A stretch of 64,000 bases of DNA from Alkalicoccobacillus gibsonii (GTDB lineage: Bacteria > Bacillota > Bacilli > Bacillales > Bacillaceae_D). Under the pieces are notes generated by a model. The model had not been told where the DNA came from, ran no database searches, and worked only from the letters and a program-made list of their open reading frames with translations. The stretch lies in NCBI RefSeq assembly GCF_016798245.1, contig NZ_JAEUZA010000001.1, forward strand, positions 356,221-420,220, given 5' to 3'. Below, in pieces: positions 24,765 through 33,635 of this stretch (the stretch's first letter is position 1; each line of letters begins with the position of its first letter). Made by a program: the position numbers and the translations under genes.

Positions 24765-26615
24765 ATGTGCGGCATTACAGGGTGGATAGATTGGCGGAAA
24801 GATATGCGGAAAGAGACAGCTGCCCTTCATAAAATGGCAACAACTCTTAATCGCAGAGGTCCAGATGACTTAAATATATGGACCTCAACTCATGCTGGAT
24901 TTGGTCATGCGCGGTTAGTTGTAGTGGATCCAGCAGGTGGCATTCAACCGATGACTAGAACTGTAAATAATAAAGAATATACACTTGTTTATAACGGAGA
25001 GCTTTATAATACAGAAGAGATTCGTAGCGAGCTACTTAGGCAGGGTCATACCTTTTTAGGACACTCTGATACCGAGGTTCTCCTTAAATCGTATATTGAA
25101 TGGGGAAGCGGATGTCTGGAGAAGTTTAACGGCATCTTTGCTTTTGCCATTTGGAATGAGCAAGATCAAAGCTTGTTTATGGCAAGAGATCGTTTAGGTG
25201 TGAAGCCATTATTTTATTCTGTCCTGCACGGTGCGTTAATTTTTGGCTCAGAGCTGAAAGCCTTACTTGCGAATCCAAAGCTTGATGCAGTCGTTGATCG
25301 CGAGGGTCTTGCTGATGTGATGGGGCTAGCACCATCACGTACACCAGGGCAAGGCATCTACAAAAATATCTCTGAGCTTAGACCGGGTCATATGTTGATT
25401 TATGATCGGAACGGAGCAAAAGTGAGCCGGTATTGGTCTCTTAAAAGCACCGAGCACACAGAGGATGCAGAGGGGACCGCGGCTCATATTCGTGAGCTTT
25501 TAACCGATACGGTAAAAAGACAGTTATTTGCTGATGTTCCTGTAGGGATGTTCCTTTCAGGAGGACTTGATTCAAGTGCACTAACTGCACTTGCTGCAGA
25601 GATATATAAACAAGAAGGAAGAGGATCGATCCGAAGCTATTCCATCGATTACGATGAAAATGATAAATACTTTAAATCAAGTGCATTCCAACCGAATTCA
25701 GATGCCCCGTGGATTAAGAAAGTATCAGACGTCTTAAAAACGGATCATACAAACGCCATTATTTCGATTGATACATTAGCCGAGCAGTTAAAAGAAGCCG
25801 TCAAGGTTCGCGACCTGCCAGGAATGGCTGATGTGGATTCTTCCTTACTTTGGTTCTGTAAAGAAATCAAAAAGGATGTAACCGTTGGACTATCAGGAGA
25901 ATGTGCGGACGAAATCTTCGGCGGGTATCCATGGTTTCATCAACCAGAAATTATGAATATCGATGGTTTCCCTTGGATGCGGTCGATTGACGAACGAGAA
26001 GATCTACTGAATGACTCGTGGAAATCCAAGTTAAAGCTAAAAGAATATGTTCAAAGCCAATACCGCAAAACCATTAACGAAACGCCACGGTTTGCGGGTG
26101 ATTCCAAGGAAGAAGCTAGACGACGCGAGATCTCATACTTAAATATTATTTGGTTTATGACAAATTTATTAGATCGTAAAGATCGTATGAGCATGGGAGC
26201 AAGCCTCGAAGTACGTGTACCTTTCTCAGATCACCGACTCGTTGAATACGTCTGGAATATCCCTTGGGAAATGAAGCGTTATGGTGGCAAAGAAAAAGGT
26301 ATACTCCGTAAAGCAATGGAAGGCGTTCTTCCAGATGAAGTCCTTTATCGTAAGAAAAGCCCGTACCCAAAAACGCACCATCCAAAATATGCAGAAACAG
26401 TTAAACATCTAATGGACGACGTCCTAAAGCAAAAAGACGCTCCATTGTTTGAGTTTGTAAACAAAGACAAACTAAAAGCAATTAACGAAACAGGCGGATT
26501 TGATACAGGTACGCCGTATTTTGGGCAACTTATGGCCGGACCACAGCTCCTCGCTCACTTCGTGCAGATGGACTATTGGTTGAATGAATACAATGTGAAA
26601 ATAGAAGATAAATAG
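24765..26615 (+). CDS. asnB: asparagine synthase (glutamine-hydrolysing)
   Basis: In this 616-residue protein, MCGITGW exposes the N-terminal nucleophile Cys after Met removal. A class II glutaminase domain covers about 1-215, and the synthetase domain has the PP-loop FLSGGLDSSALTALAA and SGECADEIFGGYPWF. It makes asparagine from aspartate, ATP and glutamine. The length is nearest to the 614-residue B. subtilis AsnO (YisO) type. The ATG at 24765 is chosen over a nearby ATG at 24761 in another frame because Cys2 is essential. Confidence 0.95.
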   Translation: MCGITGWIDWRKDMRKETAALHKMATTLNRRGPDDLNIWTSTHAGFGHARLVVVDPAGGIQPMTRTVNNKEYTLVYNGELYNTEEIRSELLRQGHTFLGHSDTEVLLKSYIEWGSGCLEKFNGIFAFAIWNEQDQSLFMARDRLGVKPLFYSVLHGALIFGSELKALLANPKLDAVVDREGLADVMGLAPSRTPGQGIYKNISELRPGHMLIYDRNGAKVSRYWSLKSTEHTEDAEGTAAHIRELLTDTVKRQLFADVPVGMFLSGGLDSSALTALAAEIYKQEGRGSIRSYSIDYDENDKYFKSSAFQPNSDAPWIKKVSDVLKTDHTNAIISIDTLAEQLKEAVKVRDLPGMADVDSSLLWFCKEIKKDVTVGLSGECADEIFGGYPWFHQPEIMNIDGFPWMRSIDEREDLLNDSWKSKLKLKEYVQSQYRKTINETPRFAGDSKEEARRREISYLNIIWFMTNLLDRKDRMSMGASLEVRVPFSDHRLVEYVWNIPWEMKRYGGKEKGILRKAMEGVLPDEVLYRKKSPYPKTHHPKYAETVKHLMDDVLKQKDAPLFEFVNKDKLKAINETGGFDTGTPYFGQLMAGPQLLAHFVQMDYWLNEYNVKIEDK

Positions 26616-26622
26616 GTTGGAG

Positions 26623-26654
26623 ACCTTTCTGGTGAATGTGCTGGGAAGGTTTTT
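26623..26654 (+). terminator. probable terminator of asnB
   Basis: ACCTT and AAGGT arms with a mismatched extension precede TTTT. Confidence 0.5.
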
Positions 26655-26677
26655 CGAGTTTGGAATTAAATATAATA

Positions 26678-26893
26678 CTACATAAAAATATATGATATTG
26701 ATCTTACAGTGTAATAGGCAGCTAAGAAGATGAACAAAGGTTTTAAAAATTTCTCATTATCTTTTTTTAAAACAACGATAATAGAAATGGCATACACAAG
26801 TGGTAACCATATAAACCAAAATAATAAATCGTCAAAAATAAATTCTAAAATTATAATCATTCCTTTAACACATTGGATTAATTTAGATATCAA
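26678..26893 (-). CDS. small membrane protein, unknown
   Basis: This 71-residue frame starts at TTG with AAGAAGG 5 nt upstream. It predicts two membrane segments (about 13-40 and 50-68) with a Lys/Asp-rich loop between. No family recognised. The surrounding 450 nt are AT-rich and hold no better frame; a plus-strand frame at 26730-26966 is considered its shadow. Confidence 0.4.
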   Translation of the reverse strand: MISKLIQCVKGMIIILEFIFDDLLFWFIWLPLVYAISIIVVLKKDNEKFLKPLFIFLAAYYTVRSISYIFM

Positions 26894-27072
26894 GTATTCC
26901 TTCTTGTATAAACATGAATTCGCTATGATAATAAGAATAAATGACTTGGGTAATATAGTAAATTAATATTTGACATCAAGAACTAATGTAAGATCGTTTT
27001 AAGTTATCTAGCTTACAGAGCTATATACGGTCAAGATTGTTATGTGAAACATTACCTGAAAGGGGCAGATTA

Positions 27073-27234
27073 ATGGAGTATTTGTTTGTCTTCTTTATGG
27101 TTTTTATAGTTGTTTTCATTTTAAATGGGGTTCTTAACATACTATTAAAGACAGGAACTGCCATGAAGCATTGGTTTCTAGTTTCTTTTATCATTTCTAT
27201 TCTTTCCGCGTTCTTTGCTCTTATGATTTCATAA
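27073..27234 (+). CDS. small two-helix membrane protein, unknown
   Basis: A 53-residue protein with two hydrophobic helices (VFFMVFIVVFILNGVLNILL, and WFLVSFIISILSAFFALMI) joined by a short basic turn. The ATG at 27073 follows AAAGGGG at good spacing, while the longer frame from 27037 has no ribosome site. The function is unknown. Confidence 0.55.
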   Translation: MEYLFVFFMVFIVVFILNGVLNILLKTGTAMKHWFLVSFIISILSAFFALMIS

Positions 27235-27326
27235 TTTGAGGTAAACGAGTAGGTTACCTATTAACATGACTTTATACTTTCATTAAATTTAATTGTAAGG
27301 ATTACGTGGGAGGAGGCGAGTTACTG

Positions 27327-27656
27327 ATGGAAGACTTTTATTGTAGAGAGGTTCTAAGTGGAAATACACAAGTTGAGACAGTAGTAGATACCAAAAATGT
27401 TTTAGCATTTTATCATACCCACCCATTTTATGAAGAACATATTGTCGTGATTCCAAAGAAACATATCACCTCATTCATCACAGTAAAAGAAGAAGAGTCC
27501 ATCATCATGAGCGAGGTATTAAGTGTTATTAAGGAGATCGCGACTGATATGGATGACAAATTCGGTGCTTGTACAGTCTCTACGAATATAGGAGATTATC
27601 AAACGAATAAACATATGCATTGGCATATACATTTTGGCAAGCGTATTAGAGATTAG
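27327..27656 (+). CDS. HIT-domain protein
   Basis: This 109-residue protein has the histidine triad HMHWHIHFG at the C-terminus (about residues 96-104) and the preceding IVVIPKKHITSF segment. HIT proteins hydrolyse or transfer nucleotides from phosphoramidates or dinucleoside polyphosphates. The ATG at 27327 sits 10 nt after GGAGG. A second, unrelated HIT gene lies at 57343. Confidence 0.8.
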   Translation: MEDFYCREVLSGNTQVETVVDTKNVLAFYHTHPFYEEHIVVIPKKHITSFITVKEEESIIMSEVLSVIKEIATDMDDKFGACTVSTNIGDYQTNKHMHWHIHFGKRIRD

Positions 27657-27683
27657 ACTTTTTTAAAAAATTGGGGTGAAAAG

Positions 27684-28004
27684 ATGGAGATTACTAATGT
27701 AAAAGTAGAGGTTTTGCTGCCAGAACAACACATTTTTAAACTTAAGAATAAACTAAATGATGCGGGTTTACTAACCATCGGAAATTACGACCATGTACTG
27801 TCATATTCGCATACAAAAGGATACTGGAGACCGTTAGAAAATTCGACACCGTTTAACGGTAAAATAGGGGAAGTTTCGTTTGGTAAGGAGTGTAAAATTG
27901 AATTTAGGTGTACATACTCTAATATGAAAAAGGTGGAACAAATAATAAAGGAAATACATCCTTATGATGAGCCAATAATTAATTTTATTCCGCTCTTAAA
28001 TTAA
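27684..28004 (+). CDS. stand-alone NIF3/YqfO middle-domain (PII/CutA-like) protein
   Basis: This 106-residue protein follows the pattern of the PII-like insert of NIF3/YqfO proteins: VEVLLPEQHIFKLKNKLNDA, GNYDHVLSYSHTKGYWRPLE, GKIGEVSF and HPYDEPIINFIPL. In larger family members the domain sits inside a dinuclear-metal enzyme; here it is separate. The function is unknown. The ATG follows GGGGTG. Confidence 0.75.
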   Translation: MEITNVKVEVLLPEQHIFKLKNKLNDAGLLTIGNYDHVLSYSHTKGYWRPLENSTPFNGKIGEVSFGKECKIEFRCTYSNMKKVEQIIKEIHPYDEPIINFIPLLN

Positions 28005-28027
28005 ACTTTATTTTTGAATATAAAGGA

Positions 28028-28054
28028 AAGGAGTATTGGATTAGTAATACTCCT
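28028..28054. terminator. hairpin AGGAGTATT/AATACTCCT
   Basis: A 9-bp stem with an 8-nt loop follows the YqfO-like gene. There is no T tract, so termination is uncertain. Confidence 0.35.
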
Positions 28055-28059
28055 AATAA

Positions 28060-28188
28060 CAAACACCAACGAGAGTAAGCGATGCTAATACTCAAACATT
28101 CGAAAGCCCAAGAATTTTGTTTGAAAAAGCAAAGATAGATGGAAGACACTTTGATGAAATCTACCACGATATTCCTTGGAATGAATAA
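28060..28188 (+). pseudogene. C-terminal gene remnant
   Basis: An open frame without a start ends in a protein-like tail (PRILFEKAKIDGRHFDEIYH, then DIPWNE) and a TAA directly before the convergent gene. Composition and ending look like the last 40 residues of a lost gene. The parent family was not recognised. Confidence 0.4.
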
Positions 28189-28455
28189 TCATTTTCTTTT
28201 AAAGAAAGTCGTTAAGGTTAGAATAATTGCTAATAGAATTAGAAAGTAAACCGGAGTCATCCAAATATAATAGTAAGAATCTGATGAATTCTCCATAAAA
28301 CCAGTATCTATTCGTATACTACCCCAATCAAGCTTCACTGGGTTTTCTGCGTTGAACGAGAATTTCTTTAAATACAGCTTCTCTTGTGTCACTTTATGGA
28401 TAACATAGATAAAACTTGTGAGTAACAATATGATTGCTAGGTATAATCTTTTCAT
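28189..28455 (-). CDS. small membrane protein, unknown
   Basis: An 88-residue protein with an N-terminal hydrophobic segment (LYLAIILLLTSFIYVI), an outside loop of about 40 residues and a second helix ending FFKRK, giving a double-spanning protein. The ATG follows GAGGG with 5-nt spacing. It is followed on the same strand, upstream, by another membrane gene. Confidence 0.6.
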   Translation of the reverse strand: MKRLYLAIILLLTSFIYVIHKVTQEKLYLKKFSFNAENPVKLDWGSIRIDTGFMENSSDSYYYIWMTPVYFLILLAIILTLTTFFKRK

Positions 28456-28498
28456 ACTAACCCTCTATTCACTTTTTAACGTTATTCCTCTTATATAT

Positions 28499-28876
28499 TT
28501 AGACCTGCTCTGTGACCGGCCTTCTCAGTTCCTTCCACTCTTTATACGTTTGTACAATGGAAAAGACTAGAACAATAAGAAGTGCAGGAGAGATGATTTC
28601 AGATTGGGATTGGATGCCCCGAAATGCCATTGTCGTAATGAAAATGATGATTAAAAACAAAGCTATGATGGTTATATAAAAATGTTCCTTGTTTGTATTG
28701 ATCTTTGTCAATTTACTAAGCGATGCTTCGAGAACTCCTAAAACGACAATCGTAGTAACGAATAAAGGTATGGTGAGTAAACTTAGAAAGGGAAGGCTTG
28801 GAAAAAAGTCTTTAATTATAAAGATTATAAAAGTGGCGTTGAAGCAGATTTGTAGTGTAATAATGATCTTCTTCAT
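28499..28876 (-). CDS. four-helix membrane protein, unknown
   Basis: This 125-residue protein predicts four membrane helices (about 5-23, 30-52, 68-86 and 94-112) and a charged tail (YKEWKELRRPVTEQV). The start has GGGAG 8 nt upstream. It probably shares a transcript with the 88-residue membrane gene 43 nt downstream. Confidence 0.6.
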   Translation of the reverse strand: MKKIIITLQICFNATFIIFIIKDFFPSLPFLSLLTIPLFVTTIVVLGVLEASLSKLTKINTNKEHFYITIIALFLIIIFITTMAFRGIQSQSEIISPALLIVLVFSIVQTYKEWKELRRPVTEQV

Positions 28877-28977
28877 TTAAGAGTCTCCCATGAGTTATAT
28901 TATAGTTTTAGTATAATGCACTATTTTAGAAAATGGTATAATTCTCTTGTAGAGTCATATTAAACAAGAGGTGAAAC

Positions 28978-29616
28978 ATGGAGCTTAATAAATTCTTAAA
29001 TACATATTATCCCGATCTAATCCTTCGGCCACCACTGTTCTACAATTGGTCAGTGGGCATCCGGTTTGAGGTTGGAGTGTCAATGGATGTTGATTATACC
29101 ATTCCACATAACCCTTATATTCAGGGGTGTTACAGACGGGCCATTACACTTTTTGAAGCGTTACATCAAAAGGATGATGATATTTTTGTTTTAATTGATA
29201 TAAATACTGTTTTTGGCTTTCATCAATTAAAAAGAAGGTTAAAGAATTTTCATCCATATGTAGAAAAGAAGCACTTGTATTCGTTAAAGCATGAGGTTCT
29301 TTCTCTTTATCCAGAAGAGGAAGAAGATCATATAGTGACACATCGCTTTACATTGTCTTGTAAAGCTAGAGAGTTACATCATGTGAACCTATTAAAAGCT
29401 ATTTGTAACCAGGATTTTGGGTTAACGCCAAAGCAGACTAATAGAGTATATTTTATTAACCAAAGAACTAAGACAATCTTTCATGTATATGACGATCGAG
29501 GCTGTGATTTGATTGCAACTTCTTCCCTGGATATCAAGGACATATACATAAGATTTAATGACTGGATTTTAGATTATGATCGCAAACAAATTGATGAAGT
29601 CTTTAAAGGTGAATGA
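28978..29616 (+). CDS. DUF3885-family protein
   Basis: This 212-residue soluble protein matches the DUF3885 layout: SVGIRFEVGV near the start, RRAITLFEALHQKDDDIFVL, and the diagnostic FHVYDDRGCDLIA followed by YIRFNDWILDYDR near the end. The function of the family is unknown; members are often found near toxin or immunity genes, but no toxin is seen here. GAGGTG precedes the ATG. Confidence 0.8.
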   Translation: MELNKFLNTYYPDLILRPPLFYNWSVGIRFEVGVSMDVDYTIPHNPYIQGCYRRAITLFEALHQKDDDIFVLIDINTVFGFHQLKRRLKNFHPYVEKKHLYSLKHEVLSLYPEEEEDHIVTHRFTLSCKARELHHVNLLKAICNQDFGLTPKQTNRVYFINQRTKTIFHVYDDRGCDLIATSSLDIKDIYIRFNDWILDYDRKQIDEVFKGE

Positions 29617-29651
29617 GAGAACTTTAAATCTCTTTAGCTTGTATACGGATC

Positions 29652-29678
29652 GAGTGCCTAAAAGGGTGCTCTTTTTTT
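29652..29678 (+). terminator. terminator after DUF3885 gene
   Basis: GAGTGCC and GGGTGCTC form a 7-bp stem with two wobble pairs, followed by seven T. Confidence 0.65.
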
Positions 29679-29683
29679 AGGAA

Positions 29684-29699
29684 TTCACGTGAACTTCAC
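29684..29699 (+). promoter_or_regulatory. direct repeat TTCAC-N6-TTCAC, likely response-regulator site
   Basis: TTCAC at 29684 and 29695 (11-bp period) lies 23 nt upstream of a TATACT -10 (29723-29728) for the lipoprotein-regulator-kinase operon. The identical arrangement occurs in front of copC. Confidence 0.55.
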
Positions 29700-29763
29700 A
29701 AATAGATGATAGAACCATTTGGTATACTATGATGTACATTGTACAAGAGGTTGGAGGTGCTGT

Positions 29764-30741
29764 GTGAGACGTATTTGGTTTGGTTTATCTATCATTTTTT
29801 GCGCAGGTTTGTTTGCAGGCTGTAACGATCAGGCCATTGATGTACCTGATTCAGAGAATCCTGTTATGTACATTACACACGCAAAGGAAGCAACCCTTTC
29901 GTATTTAGATACAGAGCAAGATAAAGAAATTGGATCAACGGAACTTCCGTATGTTTTGACAGATATGGTCAAGCTGTCTGCACATTCATTTATTGGGATT
30001 AACTCAAGTAATTCTCGGATCCTAGAAATAGATTTGGAAACAGGCAAGGCACGAACATTTATGGAGCTTGAGGAAGGTATGAGTAGACTTGTTTACGATC
30101 CCACATCGGACATTCTATATATTTCAAACCTTGAGGAAAAAAGCATTAAAATAATTGATATTGAAACGAAAAGTGAGACTGCAACTATTCAGCTAGATTC
30201 TGCACCTAAAGAGCTAAAGCTAGGAGAAAACGGCCTCCTCTATGTGTTAACAACGGAGGAAGACGAGGTGAGTGTTTATGATCCAGTTACTGAAAAGGTT
30301 CAATCTCACTTTTCTGTAAATGCGAGTCCGGCAGGCATGTATAAGAGTAACGAACTTGTTTGGCTCGGTGGTCATGGTTCCAATGGTGAATTGAACCGAA
30401 ACATCTATGCGTATGATCCGACAACGGGTGAACAAAAAGCTGAGATTGAGGTCGGCCTGATGCCAATTGCCATAACTGATAGTGATCAACCTAACGTTCT
30501 ATTTGTTTTATGTCATGGCGACCATTCGTTGTATAAGGTTAACACTGAAACAAAACAGGTAGTTGATAAAGTAGAAGTGGGGCAAAACCCAAATGATGTG
30601 AAGCGAGTTGGAAATGAGCTCTATGTGGCTAATTTCGATAGCGATAGTATCTCAATTATTGATGCGACAGACTTAACCTTAAAAAAGACTGTACCTGTTT
30701 CTAAAGGGCCGTATTTTCTGTTATCGGAGGTAGATTCATAA
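29764..30741 (+). CDS. YncE-like beta-propeller lipoprotein
   Basis: This 325-residue protein has a signal peptide and lipobox FAGC (Cys about 19). The mature protein consists of YncE/YVTN-type repeats (for example LYISNLEEKSIKIIDIETK, LYVANFDSDSISIIDATD), forming a beta-propeller on the outer face. The GTG at 29764 follows GGAGG by 6 nt. It overlaps the response-regulator gene by 1 nt (TAATG), which makes it a candidate sensor accessory or binding partner for the histidine kinase. The ligand is unknown. Confidence 0.82.
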   Translation: MRRIWFGLSIIFCAGLFAGCNDQAIDVPDSENPVMYITHAKEATLSYLDTEQDKEIGSTELPYVLTDMVKLSAHSFIGINSSNSRILEIDLETGKARTFMELEEGMSRLVYDPTSDILYISNLEEKSIKIIDIETKSETATIQLDSAPKELKLGENGLLYVLTTEEDEVSVYDPVTEKVQSHFSVNASPAGMYKSNELVWLGGHGSNGELNRNIYAYDPTTGEQKAEIEVGLMPIAITDSDQPNVLFVLCHGDHSLYKVNTETKQVVDKVEVGQNPNDVKRVGNELYVANFDSDSISIIDATDLTLKKTVPVSKGPYFLLSEVDS

Positions 30742-31421
30742 TGCAACAAACACGCGTTTTGGTGGTTGATGATGAGAAAGAGCTTTTGCAGCTTGTCGCC
30801 ACGTATTTACTTAATGAATCTTATGAGGTGCTCAAGGCGAGTGATGGGTACGAGGCTCTTCATCTCCTTGAAACAGAATCCATCGATCTCGTCATTCTGG
30901 ATATTATGATGGAGGGAATCGATGGCTTTGAGTTATGTAAGCGAATCAGAGCGACGTCGAGTATTCCTGTTGTCATGCTGACGGCTAAGAGTAGTGAAGA
31001 GGATCGCATACGTGGTTTAAAGCTCGGAGCAGATGATTACGTAGTTAAGCCATTTAGTCCGAGAGAGTTGATGGCTAGAGTAGAGGCTGTTTTAAGAAGA
31101 ATGAAAGTGGGACAACCTGATGAACAACAAATTCAAATCAACGAACTCTTGATAGATAAGAACGGTCGCAAGGTTTTTGTTGAGAATGAATTAACGACAT
31201 TGACAAAAAAAGAGTATGATCTTCTTGTTTTTCTCTACGAATCAAAGGGTCAGGTGTTTACACGTGATCATCTTTTAATGAGGCTTTGGGATGCGGACCA
31301 TAATAAAACCGCTCGAACCGTAGACACTCACATCAAGACGTTACGTTTGAAATTAAAAACAGCTGGTCGGTTTATCCAAACAGTCTGGGGTGTGGGCTAC
31401 AAATTTGAGGAACCATCATGA
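30741..31421 (+). CDS. OmpR-family response regulator
   Basis: In this 226-residue protein the receiver domain has acidic pocket residues near VVDDEKE, phospho-acceptor D54 (VILDIMM) and K103 (VVKPFSP). A winged-helix DNA-binding domain (about 130-226) ends VWGVGYKFE. The overlap with the kinase gene is 4 nt. It probably recognises the 11-bp-spaced TTCAC repeats at 29684 and 32856; this is inferred from location and the known direct-repeat habit of the family. Confidence 0.92.
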   Translation: MQQTRVLVVDDEKELLQLVATYLLNESYEVLKASDGYEALHLLETESIDLVILDIMMEGIDGFELCKRIRATSSIPVVMLTAKSSEEDRIRGLKLGADDYVVKPFSPRELMARVEAVLRRMKVGQPDEQQIQINELLIDKNGRKVFVENELTTLTKKEYDLLVFLYESKGQVFTRDHLLMRLWDADHNKTARTVDTHIKTLRLKLKTAGRFIQTVWGVGYKFEEPS

Positions 31422-32806
31422 ATCACTGGTCGATTAAACGCAAGGTTTGGATTACAATTGCTGCCGTTATTTTCATTGTCGTTGCGGCTACAACGTCTTT
31501 AATTTACTTTTTATATAATGAATTATATGTTGATAAGCAGATTGACACGTTGACCATGCAAGGTGAGAAATTGACAACGGTCTACGCGGAACAGGGAGTT
31601 AATGATGTCTTTTTAGAACGAGTGGACTGGGCTAATCAAAGTATGGAGGCAGATGTTTTATTCACAGATGATCCGATGCTGCTAGCAAGCGGGGATCCGC
31701 TTGACCCAAACTCTGAGTACAACTTAATCACATTTGAAGAGCGACAACTCTTATTAAATGGGGACACAGTGATTATACAACGCTCTCATCCGAGATTTAA
31801 TCAGGAAATTGTAGGAGTTGTCATTCCACTCTTTGAAGAAGCCAACTTGGCAGGGGCTGTGTTTCTTTATCAGCCATTATCAACAATCCACGAGCCTTTC
31901 CAAGAAGTAAAATGGTTATTACTATTTGTGATCCTAGCACTTGTCGTACTAATCTTATTTTTAGGTTCAAAAATGATTCGAGATGTTGTAAATCCACTGA
32001 TCTCAATGAATGATGTTGCCACAAAGATGGAGCAAGGGGACTTTAAGCAAACCATTACTCTTTCTAACCGACATGATGAAATGAGTCAATTAGCTGAATC
32101 AGTTAATCGCTTAGCTCATTCACTTAATGAGGTCGAACAGAATCGGAACGAATTCTTGGCAAATGTTTCGCATGAGTTGCGGACCCCTTTAAGTTACATG
32201 AAAGGCTACGCTGAAGGTGTAGAAGAAGGAATTATTTCAAAGGAAAAGGGCCTAGGAATTATTCAAAAAGAAGCGAATCGCTTAGATCGGCTTGTAAATG
32301 ATTTATTAGATCTCGCTCAGCTTGAGGGAGATCAATATGAAATTCGGTCGGAGCCAATTGCACTCGCAGAGCTTGTTGATGAAGTCATTGATCAGTTTAA
32401 TCTAATAGCTTATAAGAAGGATATAAAACTACTGCGTGATTTAAATGATGAATGTATTGTGTATGGTGATGCTGATCGACTTGACCAGGTAATAAGAAAT
32501 CTCTTGGATAACGCACTTACGTATACGCCTGATGGTAAAAAAGTAGAGGTAAGGCTTGAACAAAAGGGAGATGACGTAACCTTACTAATACGGGATGAAG
32601 GCATTGGTATACCAACGAAAGAGATTGATGCCGTTAAACAACGTTTTTATCGTGTGAAAAAGGCCAGGGAGCGTAAGGATGGAGGCACGGGACTCGGACT
32701 TTCAATCGTCTCGCAGATTATTGCGAAGCACGGGGGAACGTTTTCATTAGAATCTACAGAAAATGTAGGTACTACTGCGAGTATTCATTTAAAAGGAATT
32801 CTTTAA
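31418..32806 (+). CDS. sensor histidine kinase
   Basis: This 462-residue kinase has two membrane helices (about 10-32 and 163-187) flanking an extracytoplasmic sensor of about 130 residues. A HAMP linker, HisKA with H252 (NVSHELRTPLSYMKGY) and a HATPase domain (NLLDNALTYT, DEGIGIP, GGTGLGLSIV) follow. It is translationally coupled to the regulator. The signal is unknown; the neighbouring CopC suggests copper or envelope stress. Confidence 0.92.
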   Translation: MNHWSIKRKVWITIAAVIFIVVAATTSLIYFLYNELYVDKQIDTLTMQGEKLTTVYAEQGVNDVFLERVDWANQSMEADVLFTDDPMLLASGDPLDPNSEYNLITFEERQLLLNGDTVIIQRSHPRFNQEIVGVVIPLFEEANLAGAVFLYQPLSTIHEPFQEVKWLLLFVILALVVLILFLGSKMIRDVVNPLISMNDVATKMEQGDFKQTITLSNRHDEMSQLAESVNRLAHSLNEVEQNRNEFLANVSHELRTPLSYMKGYAEGVEEGIISKEKGLGIIQKEANRLDRLVNDLLDLAQLEGDQYEIRSEPIALAELVDEVIDQFNLIAYKKDIKLLRDLNDECIVYGDADRLDQVIRNLLDNALTYTPDGKKVEVRLEQKGDDVTLLIRDEGIGIPTKEIDAVKQRFYRVKKARERKDGGTGLGLSIVSQIIAKHGGTFSLESTENVGTTASIHLKGIL

Positions 32807-32855
32807 AATCTGTATCTAATAGGTCTTTTATGAACATTTTATGTCATAGCAGAAC

Positions 32856-32871
32856 TTCACCCCAATTTCAC
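32856..32871 (+). promoter_or_regulatory. direct repeat TTCAC-N6-TTCAC upstream of copC
   Basis: TTCAC at 32856 and 32867, the same 11-bp period as at 29684. A TACGAT -10 candidate is at 32882-32887. Confidence 0.55.
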
Positions 32872-32932
32872 TTTTATCTAGTACGATTCAGTTGAACAAA
32901 AAATAACGAAGCATTTAGTAGGAGAGGTTTAG

Positions 32933-33520
32933 ATGAAAAAGAAAGTCGTTAGTCTTGCATTATTAGTTGGTTTATTAATAGGAGTTTCACCAAGCGTTAC
33001 ATATGCTCATTCCCATTTTGAGTCCTCGGTACCAGAAGAAGGTCAAACGGTTGAAGAAGCTGTTGAAACGATCGAGTTGTCATTTGATGGAGGTATTGAG
33101 CAAGCGAGCGAAGTTCAAGTGTTTACAGCAGATGGAGAAGAGATTGAAACGACAGCTGTTAATGTCAACAGTCCGAACATCGAAGTGGAGCTATCTGAAC
33201 CTCTAGCAAATGGAGACTACCGTGTTGCTTACAATGTGTTAAGTGCAGATACACATCCTGTCGAGGGAGAGTTTACCTTTAGTGTAGAAGCTGAGGAAGC
33301 GATAGTTGAAGAAGATACAGAAGACGAAGCTACGACTGAGGAAGAGGTTACAGATACAGAAGAATCAGCTGATACAGAAGAACAAGATACAAATGTAGCG
33401 GATGAACAGCAAGAAGAAGACTCAGAAGAAAGTAGTAATTCAATCATTTGGATTGTGGGAGCTGTTCTTGTCGTTGGAGTCATTTTAGGAGCACTGGCTG
33501 GGTTTAGAAGAAAACGCTAA
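32933..33520 (+). CDS. CopC-domain protein with C-terminal membrane anchor
   Basis: This 195-residue protein has a signal peptide (to about residue 25, ending YA) that exposes an N-terminal His (HSHFESSVPEEGQTV), the copper-binding position in CopC. The second ligand region is SADTHPVEGEFTF. An acidic Glu/Thr linker (about 122-168) leads to one membrane helix and RRKR. Unlike YcnJ it has no CopD channel, so it may bind copper at the surface rather than import it. The shared repeat upstream links it to the two-component system. Confidence 0.88.
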   Translation: MKKKVVSLALLVGLLIGVSPSVTYAHSHFESSVPEEGQTVEEAVETIELSFDGGIEQASEVQVFTADGEEIETTAVNVNSPNIEVELSEPLANGDYRVAYNVLSADTHPVEGEFTFSVEAEEAIVEEDTEDEATTEEEVTDTEESADTEEQDTNVADEQQEEDSEESSNSIIWIVGAVLVVGVILGALAGFRRKR

Positions 33521-33569
33521 TATAGTGCACCAATGTTAAAGTGTATATCCATCAAATCACATAAATTAA

Positions 33570-33604
33570 ACAAGAGCTTGTATCCCAATGATACAAGCTC
33601 TTGT
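33570..33604. terminator. hairpin between copC and the C5-epimerase gene
   Basis: A perfect 15-bp stem ACAAGAGCTTGTATC with its complement. The T tract is weak on both strands. Confidence 0.6.
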
Positions 33605-33635
33605 TGTGCACTTTTATTAATTGAGAGTACTGCTT

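Noticed and set aside
26730-26966. 78-residue plus-strand frame
   Set aside because: AT-rich, no ribosome site, opposite a better small membrane frame.
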